From Marinobacter sp. THAF197a (GTDB lineage Bacteria > Pseudomonadota > Gammaproteobacteria > Pseudomonadales > Oleiphilaceae), in assembly GCF_009363275.1 (NCBI RefSeq), contig NZ_CP045324.1:310001-374000 (forward strand): DNA of 64,000 nt, written 5' to 3'. The position numbers and the translations under genes are program-made. Shown piece by piece: positions 15,776 to 24,097 of the stretch. The number at the start of each line of letters is the position of its first letter. The stretch's first letter is position 1. Under the pieces are notes generated by a model, which saw only the letters and a program-made list of their open reading frames with translations, was not told the DNA's origin and made no database searches.

Positions 15776-18250
15776 TTATCGGCCTCGAATGGCGTGCACT
15801 AGAGCCAGGAAGTCCTGGCCATCCACTTTGCCGTCTGCGTTTATGTCGTAGGTTGGCGCCGGGGCCTTACCAAACAGGGTTGCAAGAATAAAGCGGGCGA
15901 GGTCGCGGCCATTCACCCGGCCGTCGCCGTTCAGGTCTGCCCGGTCGGCTGCGGTGCGGGTGTCCATCTCAAGCGCCACCAGCACCGGGTCATGGTCGGA
16001 AGCGCGGTAGGGGTCCGGGGCATAGAAGCTGGCCTGTTGCTCAGGAGTCTTGAACTCGGTGTTGTAGTCCAGCGCCCGGGGTTCGTCAGCGTTGATGGTC
16101 CAGATGCGGGTGTCCTTGACCTTGCCTGCCAGTGCTTCATTGGCAAGGGCGTGATCAAGGTAACCTGCCTGGCCGAAAAACACGTAAGAGTAAGCCTGTT
16201 CGCCTTCGTGGACGGCTACGAGATCCTGATATCCCCGTGCGTTCAGGGCGCGAATCGGATCTTCCTTGGCGTAGGCATTGAGGTCACCGATGATCAGTAC
16301 ATCCTGTTCGCCGGTGCCCGTGGCATCGTTAGCCAGCCAGTCCGCCAGGGCGTTGGCGGCCAGGGTTCGCTCCGGGTTCCAGCAACCCTGACCATCACCC
16401 TGATCGGCGTTGGCGCCGTCAGCGTTACTGCAGCCCTTGGATTTGAAATGGTTGACCGCGATGGTCAGGCCATCCTCTGATCCGATCAATCGGAAGGTTT
16501 GAGCCAGTGGTTGGCGGTGTAGCTGGTCGAACGGGGCGGTGCTAATGGTGGCTGCGCCGCCAACTGTCTCAACCCGGTCTGTCCGGTAAAGCAGGCCGAC
16601 GGCGATCGCATCGCTGCCCAGTTGTGCCTGGCCCGGGTTCACATACTGCCAATGGCTCCCCAGAGTGGATGCCAGCTCGGCAATGGCACTGTTGCTGTCG
16701 TAGCCGTCATTCTCAATTTCCATCAAACCGATGATGTCAGCATCCAGGGCGGTTAAGGCACTGGCGAGTTTGGCAGTCTGCCGGCTGAGTTCTTCTGGGT
16801 TGTCGGCACCACGGGCGGTCGGGAAACCACCGCCCATGCCGTCACCATTGAAAAAATTCAGCACGTTGAACGACGCCACCAGCAGGTTTCCCCGCTCCTC
16901 AAGCCGTGGTTCGGTGGGCCGTGGGTTGGTCTGGCTGAAGCTGGGAACGCTGGTTGGTTGCAATCGCCACTCGGAGAACCGGTAATCCAGAATGCCTTGC
17001 AGGTCGTTTACCGTATCACCGGCGCGGACAGTCTGGCTGGCACTGAGCTGGGGTGAAGGGTAAGGCACGATGGTGGGGTTCTGTCGATTACTGCCATCGT
17101 CCAGAATGATTCTGTCCAGGCCATTCATTTCGGCGACTAATGCGGCATCTGGGCCTGGCAGCGCTACGTTGGTGGGAATGAAGTGCCGTCCGCTGCCCAG
17201 GGTCAGGCTGCCGAATCGGCCAAGATCGTAGTTGTCGTTAACCACCAGCGCCTCATTGAAGACGACGCGCATGGATTCGAAGGCTTCCGGAGAACCCAGA
17301 TCCGGCCATGGCAGGGTCAAAGATACGGGTGGGGGCAGCTCGCCGGAACCACAGAGGGTACTGTCGATGATGTCGGTCAGCTCGGTCAGTCCCTGATATT
17401 CCACTACCTTGCCGGCGATTCGGATTCGTTGGCCGGCCTCTACTGCAAGATTGGGTGCGAAGACGAAAATGCCTTCGGATGTCCTCGGATCGTCATCCCT
17501 GTGCTGCAGTTCTTCTTCCATAAAAAAGCCGCCCAGTTGTCCGTCTCTGTTGAAACTGGCGGTGACGACCGCTTCAATAACCGCCGTATGGCCAGCCAGC
17601 GGGCTCTGGTCCGTAAGGCCCTGGATTTCGGAAATACGGGTTACCTCAGCGCCACAGGTGAGGTCTGGCGTCTCTGGCTCAAGTGGGCCATCGCCGCCGC
17701 CGGCTTGACCGAGATCTGAAAAATCGTCCTGTGGGAAACCATCGAAAGCGATGGCAGGGTCGTATGTATCGAACGGATTGGTGTCTGCTACTGCACCGGC
17801 TTTTCGGCGCAGTGTACGGTTCTGGGTTCGGGTATCCCCTGAGCCCCAGTAGCTGCCGGGGTCGAAACCGACCTGGCCGATACTGTCAGCCACGGCGCCA
17901 CCCTTTAGCAACACGACGGCGTCGTCACCATTGAACAGCCCGGCGCCGGTGGTTTGATCGGCCACGGCCAGAATCGCCGGGTCGGCGCTGCTGTGGGCGA
18001 ACACAAAGTTGGTGCCAGGTGCCACATTGCCGGTCAGATTGAAGGTCTGACCAGCTACGTCCGACCCGTTGAAGTAAACCTGAAGTTCCCAGGCGGCCAG
18101 ATCAATGCTGGCATCGGTGGTGTTCAGTAACTCAATAGCCTTGTTGTTGCTCGAGCCTTCAACATATTCGCTGATCACCAGGCCGGCCTGGGCCTGGCCG
18201 GCCAGCAAACCGCTGATGGTGGCTGCCAGAAGTGTATGCTTCATCGTCAT
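15776..18250 (-). CDS. ExeM/NucH-family extracellular nuclease with lamin-tail and dockerin-like domains
   Basis: An 824-residue secreted protein. After a signal peptide (TISGLLAGQAQAG) comes a lamin-tail domain (LVISEYVEGSSNNKAIEL, residues about 23-150), an OB-fold-like segment (about 200-330) and an endonuclease/exonuclease/phosphatase domain (about 455-770) with LLVASFNVLNFF, IGLMEIENDGY, FKSKGC, LIIGDLNAYA and YRASDHDPVL as metal and catalytic blocks. The last 55 residues carry two calcium-binding dockerin-type loops, DLNGDGRVNGRDL and DINADGKVDGQDF. ExeM homologues in Shewanella and Vibrio degrade extracellular DNA. The C-terminal dockerin-like pair replaces the GlyGly-CTERM anchor often seen in the family. 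Confidence 0.9.
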   Translation of the reverse strand: MTMKHTLLAATISGLLAGQAQAGLVISEYVEGSSNNKAIELLNTTDASIDLAAWELQVYFNGSDVAGQTFNLTGNVAPGTNFVFAHSSADPAILAVADQTTGAGLFNGDDAVVLLKGGAVADSIGQVGFDPGSYWGSGDTRTQNRTLRRKAGAVADTNPFDTYDPAIAFDGFPQDDFSDLGQAGGGDGPLEPETPDLTCGAEVTRISEIQGLTDQSPLAGHTAVIEAVVTASFNRDGQLGGFFMEEELQHRDDDPRTSEGIFVFAPNLAVEAGQRIRIAGKVVEYQGLTELTDIIDSTLCGSGELPPPVSLTLPWPDLGSPEAFESMRVVFNEALVVNDNYDLGRFGSLTLGSGRHFIPTNVALPGPDAALVAEMNGLDRIILDDGSNRQNPTIVPYPSPQLSASQTVRAGDTVNDLQGILDYRFSEWRLQPTSVPSFSQTNPRPTEPRLEERGNLLVASFNVLNFFNGDGMGGGFPTARGADNPEELSRQTAKLASALTALDADIIGLMEIENDGYDSNSAIAELASTLGSHWQYVNPGQAQLGSDAIAVGLLYRTDRVETVGGAATISTAPFDQLHRQPLAQTFRLIGSEDGLTIAVNHFKSKGCSNADGANADQGDGQGCWNPERTLAANALADWLANDATGTGEQDVLIIGDLNAYAKEDPIRALNARGYQDLVAVHEGEQAYSYVFFGQAGYLDHALANEALAGKVKDTRIWTINADEPRALDYNTEFKTPEQQASFYAPDPYRASDHDPVLVALEMDTRTAADRADLNGDGRVNGRDLARFILATLFGKAPAPTYDINADGKVDGQDFLALVHAIRGR

Positions 18251-18462
18251 GGTTCTGTCCCTGAGTCATTGTTGGTTAGCGGGAAGCCCGCTACCGACAA
18301 TTTGGCGAACATCTGTGACGATGGCGTGTGATTTGTATGACCGGTTTTTATCCTGTGGCTTGCGGAAAACAGCCAACGGGAAGATCCGCGACTATGCTTT
18401 GAGCGATGACAGCGCGAAGCACCGGGCGTCAGTTACTGACCGATGACAAACAGGAAGCCAAC

Positions 18463-19608
18463 ATGATTGAAGGTTTTACCGGGGCAGTAGGAGAACAACT
18501 GAAACAGAACCTGGGTGATACCCTGGAGGCGATGGCCGGTGGGCAGGTGGATTGGGCTGAGCTGGCGGTCTACGTGTTCAGCCAGGTGCTGGTGTCGGCT
18601 ATCTACCTGGGCCTGTTTATCGGTGGTTACCTGTTGATTATTGGTACGTTGCGAATCGTTGTTGGCAAGCGGCGATCTCAGTCTGCACTGTTTTCACAGG
18701 TTCGGACCGGCCTGAAATATCTGTTTGCCCTTGGGGCGTTGTTGGTGATTCTGGCCCAGTTCGGGGCTGGCCCAGGGTTTCTCAAAGCGATGGCGAGGGC
18801 GGGATTCATGGCCTTGGGCTTCTTTGTGGGTTGGCTGGTACTGGCTCGACTGATGAAAGAGGCAATCGGCCGATATGGCATGGATCCATCCATCCGGCAG
18901 CTGATTGAGAACCTGTTCGCGGTGCTGATGGTGACCTTTGCGGTGGTGGCGATTCTGGCCCAGTTCGGGTTTGACGTGTTGTCGATTGTTGCGGGCCTGG
19001 GGATTGTCGGTATCGCGGTTGGCTTTGCGGCACAGTCCACTCTGTCGAATTTTATCGCCGGTATCACGTTGTTGATAGAGCGTCCTTTCCGGATCGGTGA
19101 CTGGGTCAGCATCAACGGTCAGGATGGCAAGGTCGTGAAAATTGCTTTGCGCACAACCTGGCTCCGCACACGGGACAACATATTCACCATGATTCCCAAT
19201 GACAGCGTGGCGTCGTCGGATATTGTCAATTACAGTGCCGAGGGCGCAACCCGGTTGAACATTCCGGTGGGCATCGCCTATAAGGAATCGGCCCGGGCCG
19301 CGCGGGAGGTGATCATGCCCGTTCTTCTCTCCCACCCTGAGGTCCTGAAAGGTGGTGCGATGGAGCCCCGGGTGGTGATGAAGAGTCTGGGGGATTCGTC
19401 GGTGGATCTGGAAGTGAAGATATGGATTACACCGGACAATCTGGACGTGCAGCCACGAATCATGGCGGATGTGCTGGAGCAGATTAAAGAGGCACTGGAT
19501 GCTGCCGGGATTGAAATACCTTTCCCGCATCTTCAGTTGTTTATCGACGACGCCAAGGGTTTGAAGCCCCTGGTGGAACCGCTTTATCCAAAATTGGTGG
19601 AAAAGTGA
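18463..19608 (+). CDS. MscS-family small-conductance mechanosensitive channel
   Basis: A 381-residue inner-membrane channel. An amphipathic N-terminal stretch is followed by four hydrophobic segments; the pore-lining helix and beta domain are clear in GIAVGFAAQSTLSNFIAGITLL followed by IERPFRIGDWVSINGQDGKV. The MscS beta domain and C-terminal alpha/beta domain (VDLEVKIWITPDN) complete it. It opens on hypo-osmotic shock to release solutes, a natural counterpart to ectoine uptake elsewhere in the window. The ATG at 18463 has AGGA upstream; an earlier in-frame ATG exists but lacks such a site. A methyltransferase gene follows after 28 bases. Confidence 0.92.
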   Translation: MIEGFTGAVGEQLKQNLGDTLEAMAGGQVDWAELAVYVFSQVLVSAIYLGLFIGGYLLIIGTLRIVVGKRRSQSALFSQVRTGLKYLFALGALLVILAQFGAGPGFLKAMARAGFMALGFFVGWLVLARLMKEAIGRYGMDPSIRQLIENLFAVLMVTFAVVAILAQFGFDVLSIVAGLGIVGIAVGFAAQSTLSNFIAGITLLIERPFRIGDWVSINGQDGKVVKIALRTTWLRTRDNIFTMIPNDSVASSDIVNYSAEGATRLNIPVGIAYKESARAAREVIMPVLLSHPEVLKGGAMEPRVVMKSLGDSSVDLEVKIWITPDNLDVQPRIMADVLEQIKEALDAAGIEIPFPHLQLFIDDAKGLKPLVEPLYPKLVEK

Positions 19609-19636
19609 ATTTAAGAGCTTTAACCAGGAGACAACC

Positions 19637-20395
19637 ATGAACCGACCGGCGGGCTATTACGAAGACAACACCACTCTGGCGCAATACCTGGAGTTCCACT
19701 TCGGAGAGTCCTGGCACGGTGAAGCAAATTTTCCCAAAGAGCTGGCGGACGCCGCCATGGAAGCCCTTGATGGCCGGGAACTGTGCCGGGCCCTCGACAT
19801 CGGGTGCGCCGTGGGCCGCACGACGCTGGAGCTGGCACGGCATTTTGACCATGTGGACGGAGTGGATTTCTCGCAGACGTTTATCGACAAATGCCGGGAA
19901 GTCGTGGCTGACGGCGAGGCCCGTTACGCGAGGCCGGAGGAAGGAGATCTGGTGAGTTATCAGGCCCGTGCGCTGTCGACCCTGGGGCTGGCGGAGGCAG
20001 CGCAACGTGTGGCGTTTCATCAGGGAGATGCGTGCAATCTTGGGTCTGACTACCGGGATTACGATCTGGTGCTGGCGGGTAACCTGATTGATCGGCTGTA
20101 CAAACCTTCGTTGTTTCTGGGGAGTATTCACGAACGCATCAACGATCTTGGTTTGTTGGTCATTGCCTCGCCGTATACCTGGCTGGAGGAGTACACGCCG
20201 AAATCCGAATGGGTGGGCGGTTTTATGAAGAACGGCGAGCCTTTCACCACGCTCGATGGCCTTAAAGACATGCTGGGGCCTCATTTCAGGCTGCTGGGCG
20301 AGCCCAGAAGCCTGCCGTTCGTGATCCGGGAAACCCGCAACAAATTCCAGCACAGCTTTTCCGAACTGACCATCTGGGAAAAGTTGCCGGATTAA
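19637..20395 (+). CDS. Stand-alone methyltransferase resembling the OvoA C-terminal domain
   Basis: A 252-residue class I SAM-dependent methyltransferase. Motif I is ALDIGCAVGR (residues 52-61), followed by the acidic GVDFSQTFIDKC. Several blocks match the C-terminal methyltransferase domain of the ovothiol enzyme OvoA (annotated as 4-mercaptohistidine N1-methyltransferase): YYEDNTTLAQYLEFHFGE at the start, FHQGDACNL, SPYTWLEEYTPKSEW and LPFVIRETRNKFQHSFSE. The sulfoxide synthase half of OvoA is absent here and nearby, so this is the methyltransferase alone. AGGAG lies upstream of the ATG and it is probably co-transcribed with mscS. The real substrate is unknown; a histidine-derived thiol is the best guess. 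Confidence 0.85.
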   Translation: MNRPAGYYEDNTTLAQYLEFHFGESWHGEANFPKELADAAMEALDGRELCRALDIGCAVGRTTLELARHFDHVDGVDFSQTFIDKCREVVADGEARYARPEEGDLVSYQARALSTLGLAEAAQRVAFHQGDACNLGSDYRDYDLVLAGNLIDRLYKPSLFLGSIHERINDLGLLVIASPYTWLEEYTPKSEWVGGFMKNGEPFTTLDGLKDMLGPHFRLLGEPRSLPFVIRETRNKFQHSFSELTIWEKLPD

Positions 20396-20488
20396 CAGGC
20401 ATTGTCATTGAATGGTCATGTAGGCGGGTTATCGTCAAAACTCATCAGGACGACACGCATAGTGTTGGTGCATCGTGTGATTGCTTTG

Positions 20489-20512
20489 GCCGGGGTTTTC
20501 CCCGGCTTTTTT
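20489..20512 (+). terminator. Rho-independent terminator after mscS-methyltransferase
   Basis: Perfect 7-bp stem GCCGGGG / CCCCGGC with TTTT loop followed by six T. It reaches the stop codon of the converging regulator gene. Confidence 0.85.
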
Positions 20513-21296
20513 ATGTCTGTTCGTCAGCGTTGTGCCGTTCCCGGCGCAAGGCCCGCTGTTTTCGCCGTTCGTTTTCCGAGTGTTCCGAGATGGTCTGCTG
20601 GACAAACTCGATATGGTGGCCGGCAATGGCCCGGGCATCCTCGGCCCTTCCTTCCATAATTGCCTGAAACAGCCGGGAATGCTGGTCTACCAGGCCCTGC
20701 CGGGTTTTGGCGGCTCTGGCATACATGCCGCCGATGTTGGTCACGATGTTGTTCTTGAGCATGTTGAACAGGTTACGCATGGTGTGCATCAGCACCACAT
20801 TATGGCTGGCCTCGGCGATGGCCATGTGGAAGCGGGCATCAGCTGCGCCTTCGGCTTCCAGGTTGTTGCCGGAGCTGTCGCGGTAACAGGCATCCAGGGC
20901 GGTCCAGGCTTGAGTGAGGTACTGGCGGTCAACTTCGGTGGCTCTTTGCGCTGCGTAAAAGGCGCAGTCTGCTTCCAGCGTGCGGCGAAATTCCAGCAGG
21001 TCGCGATGGGCTTCCGGGTGCGTTTCCAGCAACTTGATCAGTGGGTCACTGAAACTGGCACCCAGCGTTTCGGTGACAAAGTTGCCCCCTCCCTGGCGGC
21101 TGTGGAGCAGGCCTTTGGCAGCCAGTTTCTGGATTGCTTCTCTCAACGATGGCCGGGACACGCCGAATTGCTCTGCCAGCACCCGCTCCGGAGGTAACCG
21201 CTGGCCCGGTTGCAATGTGCCTTCCAGAATCATGGTTTCCAGTTGTTCAACGATGGTGTCGGCGAGGCGCCTGGGCGCCACCTGATTGATGGCCAT
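20511..21296 (-). CDS. lldR: GntR/FadR-family lactate regulator, LldR-like
   Basis: A 261-residue regulator with an N-terminal winged helix (about 10-75; LPPERVLAEQFGVSRPSLREAI and QGGGNFV) and a C-terminal FCD ligand domain (about 95-225) with the metal-binding pattern including FRRTLE, RFHMAIAEASHN and HIEF. The family includes LldR and PdhR, which bind lactate or pyruvate. It is divergent from lldP, with two operator-like palindromes in the 218-base gap. It probably represses lldP-lutABC and itself until lactate is present. A PdhR-type pyruvate role is the alternative, but the gene context favours lactate. Confidence 0.88.
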   Translation of the reverse strand: MAINQVAPRRLADTIVEQLETMILEGTLQPGQRLPPERVLAEQFGVSRPSLREAIQKLAAKGLLHSRQGGGNFVTETLGASFSDPLIKLLETHPEAHRDLLEFRRTLEADCAFYAAQRATEVDRQYLTQAWTALDACYRDSSGNNLEAEGAADARFHMAIAEASHNVVLMHTMRNLFNMLKNNIVTNIGGMYARAAKTRQGLVDQHSRLFQAIMEGRAEDARAIAGHHIEFVQQTISEHSENERRKQRALRRERHNADEQT

Positions 21297-21318
21297 GTAC
21301 GGCTCCGGTTGATCAATA

Positions 21319-21335
21319 AATTGGTCTTACCAATA
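21319..21335. promoter_or_regulatory. Operator half of the lactate locus, lldR-proximal site
   Basis: AATTGGTCTTACCAATA fits the PdhR/LldR-type operator AATTGGTnnnACCAATT with one mismatch in the last base. It sits 23 bases from the lldR start, fitting autoregulation. Confidence 0.75.
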
Positions 21336-21456
21336 AATATTAGCCTTCTTTGTTCTTGTTTTCCCAGTAAAACCCATAGGCAATTAGACGAATGTCGAAC
21401 GCCATGCTTTTGACAGCCCAAAGGGTGTTCAAATAACGTACTTGGACAGACTTGTA

Positions 21457-21473
21457 AATTGGTATTACCAATT
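21457..21473. promoter_or_regulatory. Operator of the lactate locus, lldP-proximal site
   Basis: AATTGGTATTACCAATT is a perfect match to the AATTGGTnnnACCAATT palindrome. It lies 41 bases before the lldP start, just after TTGGAC at 21442-21447, so a bound repressor would cover the promoter. The two sites are 138 bases apart centre to centre, which would allow looping. Confidence 0.82.
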
Positions 21474-21514
21474 ATCCAAAAATAGTATCCAACAACAATA
21501 CCCTGGAGAAAATC

Positions 21515-23209
21515 ATGTCGTCCGGATTGCTCGCCCTGCTGGCATTTGCCCCGATTCTGCTAGCCGGAATCCTCCTGATTGGCCTGCGTTGGCCTGCCCG
21601 CCGCGCCATGCCCGTGGTGTTCCTGGTTACTGCGCTGATCGGTTACAGCGCCTGGGATATGACCCTGAACCGAATTCTGGCCTCTACCCTGCAGGGTCTG
21701 GTGATTACCATTGGTCTGCTGTGGATTATCTTCGGCGCTATTTTGCTGCTGAACACGCTGAAACATTCGGGGGCCATCACCACCATTCGGGCGGGCTTTA
21801 CCAACATCACCCCGGACCGCCGTATTCAGGCGATTATCATTGTCTGGCTGTTCGGTAGCTTTATTGAAGGCGCCTCCGGCTTCGGGACGCCGGCGGCTAT
21901 TGCCGCGCCCTTGCTGGTCGCGGTTGGCTTCCCGGCCATGGCGGCGGTGATGCTGGGCATGATGGTGCAGAGCACGCCGGTGTCCTTTGGTGCCGTGGGC
22001 ACTCCTGTGGTGGTTGGGGTAACCACGGGTCTCGACCGTGCCACGATTACCGAAAGACTGGAGGCCGTGGGCTCCAACTGGGAGGCCTACCTGCAGTTGA
22101 TTACCTCGGAAGTCGCCATTACCCACGCCATTGTTGGTGTGGTTATGCCATTGCTGATGGTGACCATGATGACCCGCTTCTTCGGCAGGAACAAAAGCTG
22201 GAAAGAAGGGTTGGAGGTGCTGCCGTTTGCCTTGTTTGCCGGTGTTGCCTTTGTGGTTCCCTACGCGCTGACCGGTGTGATTCTGGGGCCGGAATTTCCG
22301 TCTCTGCTGGGTGGCCTGATTGGTTTGGCGATCGTGACCATGGCGGCGAAGAAGGGCTTCCTGATGCCCAAAAACGCCTGGGATTTTGCCGACCGCAAGG
22401 ACTGGCCCTCCGAGTGGCTGGGCAGTATCGAGATGAAGCTCGAAGACATCGCGGCCAAGCCGATGAGCGGTTTCCGCGCCTGGGTGCCCTATGTACTGGT
22501 GGGCGTCGTGCTGGTACTGAGCCGGACCGTCGACCCGATCAAACAGGCCTTTACCAGCGTTGGTGTATCGTTCTCGAATATTCTGGGTGAGGCCGGCATC
22601 AATGCCGGTGTTCAGCCTCTGTACCTGCCGGGCGGTATCCTGGTGATGGTTGTTCTGGCAACGTTCTTCATTCACCGCATGAGCGCTCGTGCCCTTGGGA
22701 ATGCCGTCAAGGAATCCAGCGGTGTGTTGCTGAGTGCAGGCTTTGTTCTGCTGTTTACGGTGCCGATGGTGCGGATCCTGATCAACTCGGGCGTTAACAT
22801 GTCCGATTTGCCCAGTATGCCGCTGGCCATGGCCACCTGGGCCGCCGACGCGGTTGGCGGCATCTACCCGCTACTGGCTCCGACAGTGGGGGCGCTGGGT
22901 GCCTTCCTGGCGGGCTCGAATACCGTCTCCAATATGATGTTCAGCCAGTTCCAGTTTGGTGTTGCTGAAAGCCTTGGCCTGTCCACCGCCCTGATGGTGG
23001 CGGTGCAGGCCGTGGGTGCCGCTGCCGGTAACATGGTGGCCATCCATAACGTGGTGGCGGCCTCAGCCACGGTTGGCCTGTTGGGCCGTGAAGGACAGAC
23101 CCTGCGCAAGACTGTGTGGCCGACCCTATACTACCTCTTGGCGACCGGTTTGATTGCATTGCTGGCGGCCTATGGCCTGGGTGTGATGGACCCGTTAATG
23201 GGCCGGTAA
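21515..23209 (+). CDS. lldP: L-lactate permease
   Basis: A 564-residue inner-membrane transporter with about thirteen to fourteen hydrophobic segments. Family signatures are GSFIEGASGFGTPAAIAAPL near residue 110 and GSNTVSNMMFSQFQFGVAE near residue 470, typical of LctP/LldP proton-coupled lactate (and glycolate) permeases. GGAG precedes the ATG by seven bases. It is first in the operon lldP-lutA-lutB-lutC and faces the LldR-like regulator. Length and sequence are normal. Confidence 0.95.
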   Translation: MSSGLLALLAFAPILLAGILLIGLRWPARRAMPVVFLVTALIGYSAWDMTLNRILASTLQGLVITIGLLWIIFGAILLLNTLKHSGAITTIRAGFTNITPDRRIQAIIIVWLFGSFIEGASGFGTPAAIAAPLLVAVGFPAMAAVMLGMMVQSTPVSFGAVGTPVVVGVTTGLDRATITERLEAVGSNWEAYLQLITSEVAITHAIVGVVMPLLMVTMMTRFFGRNKSWKEGLEVLPFALFAGVAFVVPYALTGVILGPEFPSLLGGLIGLAIVTMAAKKGFLMPKNAWDFADRKDWPSEWLGSIEMKLEDIAAKPMSGFRAWVPYVLVGVVLVLSRTVDPIKQAFTSVGVSFSNILGEAGINAGVQPLYLPGGILVMVVLATFFIHRMSARALGNAVKESSGVLLSAGFVLLFTVPMVRILINSGVNMSDLPSMPLAMATWAADAVGGIYPLLAPTVGALGAFLAGSNTVSNMMFSQFQFGVAESLGLSTALMVAVQAVGAAAGNMVAIHNVVAASATVGLLGREGQTLRKTVWPTLYYLLATGLIALLAAYGLGVMDPLMGR

Positions 23210-23227
23210 CGCTGACATAACGATGAC

Positions 23228-23255
23228 GGGCGAGCGGCCGGTGGCCGTATCGCCC
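23228..23255 (+). other. Hairpin directly before the lutA ribosome site
   Basis: A stem of GGGCGA / TCGCCC (23228-23233 with 23250-23255) encloses a second stem CGGCC / GGCCG, and is followed at once by GGAGG of lutA. It could pause or process the mRNA between permease and dehydrogenase genes. Confidence 0.5.
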
Positions 23256-23269
23256 GGAGGCAATGACTG

Positions 23270-24097
23270 ATGAGTGAGCTGTTCTACGATGCCGCCCCGA
23301 ACGCTACCCGTGTGGCCCCGGAGCGCCCCAAGCCCCGGAGCTACCCGGCCAAGCCGACGGAGGTCACGCTGTTTGGTACCTGCGTGGTGGATCTGTTCTT
23401 CCCCGAAGCCGGGCTGGATGCCATCCGCCTGCTGGAACGGGAAGGCATTCGCGTGCACTTTCCCCAGGCGCAATCCTGCTGCGGCCAGCCCGCCTGGACT
23501 TCGGGTTACGTGAACGAGGCCCGGGAGGTGGCGCGGGCACAGCTCAACCTGCTGGATAACGACTTGCCGGTGGTGGTGCCTTCTGGTTCCTGCGCCGGCA
23601 TGTTCCGGCAGCACTACCGGGAGGTGTTTGCTGAAGAGCCGGATACCCTCAAGCGAGTGGAAAGCCTGGCCGAGCGCACGTTCGAGCTGACCGAGTTTCT
23701 GCTGCATGTGTGCAAGGTGGATTGGCAGGATCTGGGCCAGCCCACGCAGATTGCCCTGCACACCTCCTGTTCTGCCCGCCGGGAAATGAATACCCACCTG
23801 CACGCCCGTGAGCTGCTGGGCAAGCTGGCGAACGTAGAGCGTCTGGACCACGACCACGAAAGCGAATGCTGCGGATTTGGCGGGACGTTCTCCGTGCGTA
23901 TGCCGGAAGTCTCTGGCGCCATGGTGCTGGACAAAACCCGTTCGCTGCGGGAATCTGGCGCGGCGGAAATGATCACCGCCGATGGCGGCTGCCTGCTCAA
24001 CATCAATGGTTCCCTGGAAAAACAGCAACAGGCCTTCCGGGGCCGGCATCTGGCCAGTTTCCTGTGGGAGCGGGTCAGCGGTGAGGTGACATCATGA
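23270..24097 (+). CDS. lutA: L-lactate dehydrogenase complex subunit LutA/LldE
   Basis: A 275-residue cytoplasmic Fe-S protein with two CCG (DUF224) domains. The cysteine-rich blocks are SCCGQPAW near residue 72, PSGSCAGMF near residue 107, HTSCSARREM near residue 167 and SECCGFGGTFSV near residue 200, which hold iron-sulfur clusters and are shared with GlpC and heterodisulfide reductase subunit B. With LutB and LutC it oxidises L-lactate to pyruvate and passes electrons to the quinone pool. The final ATGA overlaps lutB. The N-terminus is about 30 residues longer than the B. subtilis form. Confidence 0.93.
   Translation: MSELFYDAAPNATRVAPERPKPRSYPAKPTEVTLFGTCVVDLFFPEAGLDAIRLLEREGIRVHFPQAQSCCGQPAWTSGYVNEAREVARAQLNLLDNDLPVVVPSGSCAGMFRQHYREVFAEEPDTLKRVESLAERTFELTEFLLHVCKVDWQDLGQPTQIALHTSCSARREMNTHLHARELLGKLANVERLDHDHESECCGFGGTFSVRMPEVSGAMVLDKTRSLRESGAAEMITADGGCLLNINGSLEKQQQAFRGRHLASFLWERVSGEVTS

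Noticed and set aside
19541..20353. Minus-strand frame of 270 codons opposite the methyltransferase
   Set aside because: The plus-strand gene has all methyltransferase motifs and a ribosome site; the minus frame has neither.
21560..22675. Minus-strand frame of 371 codons inside lldP
   Set aside because: Again the antisense image of a transporter gene, rich in H, Q, N and R, without motif.
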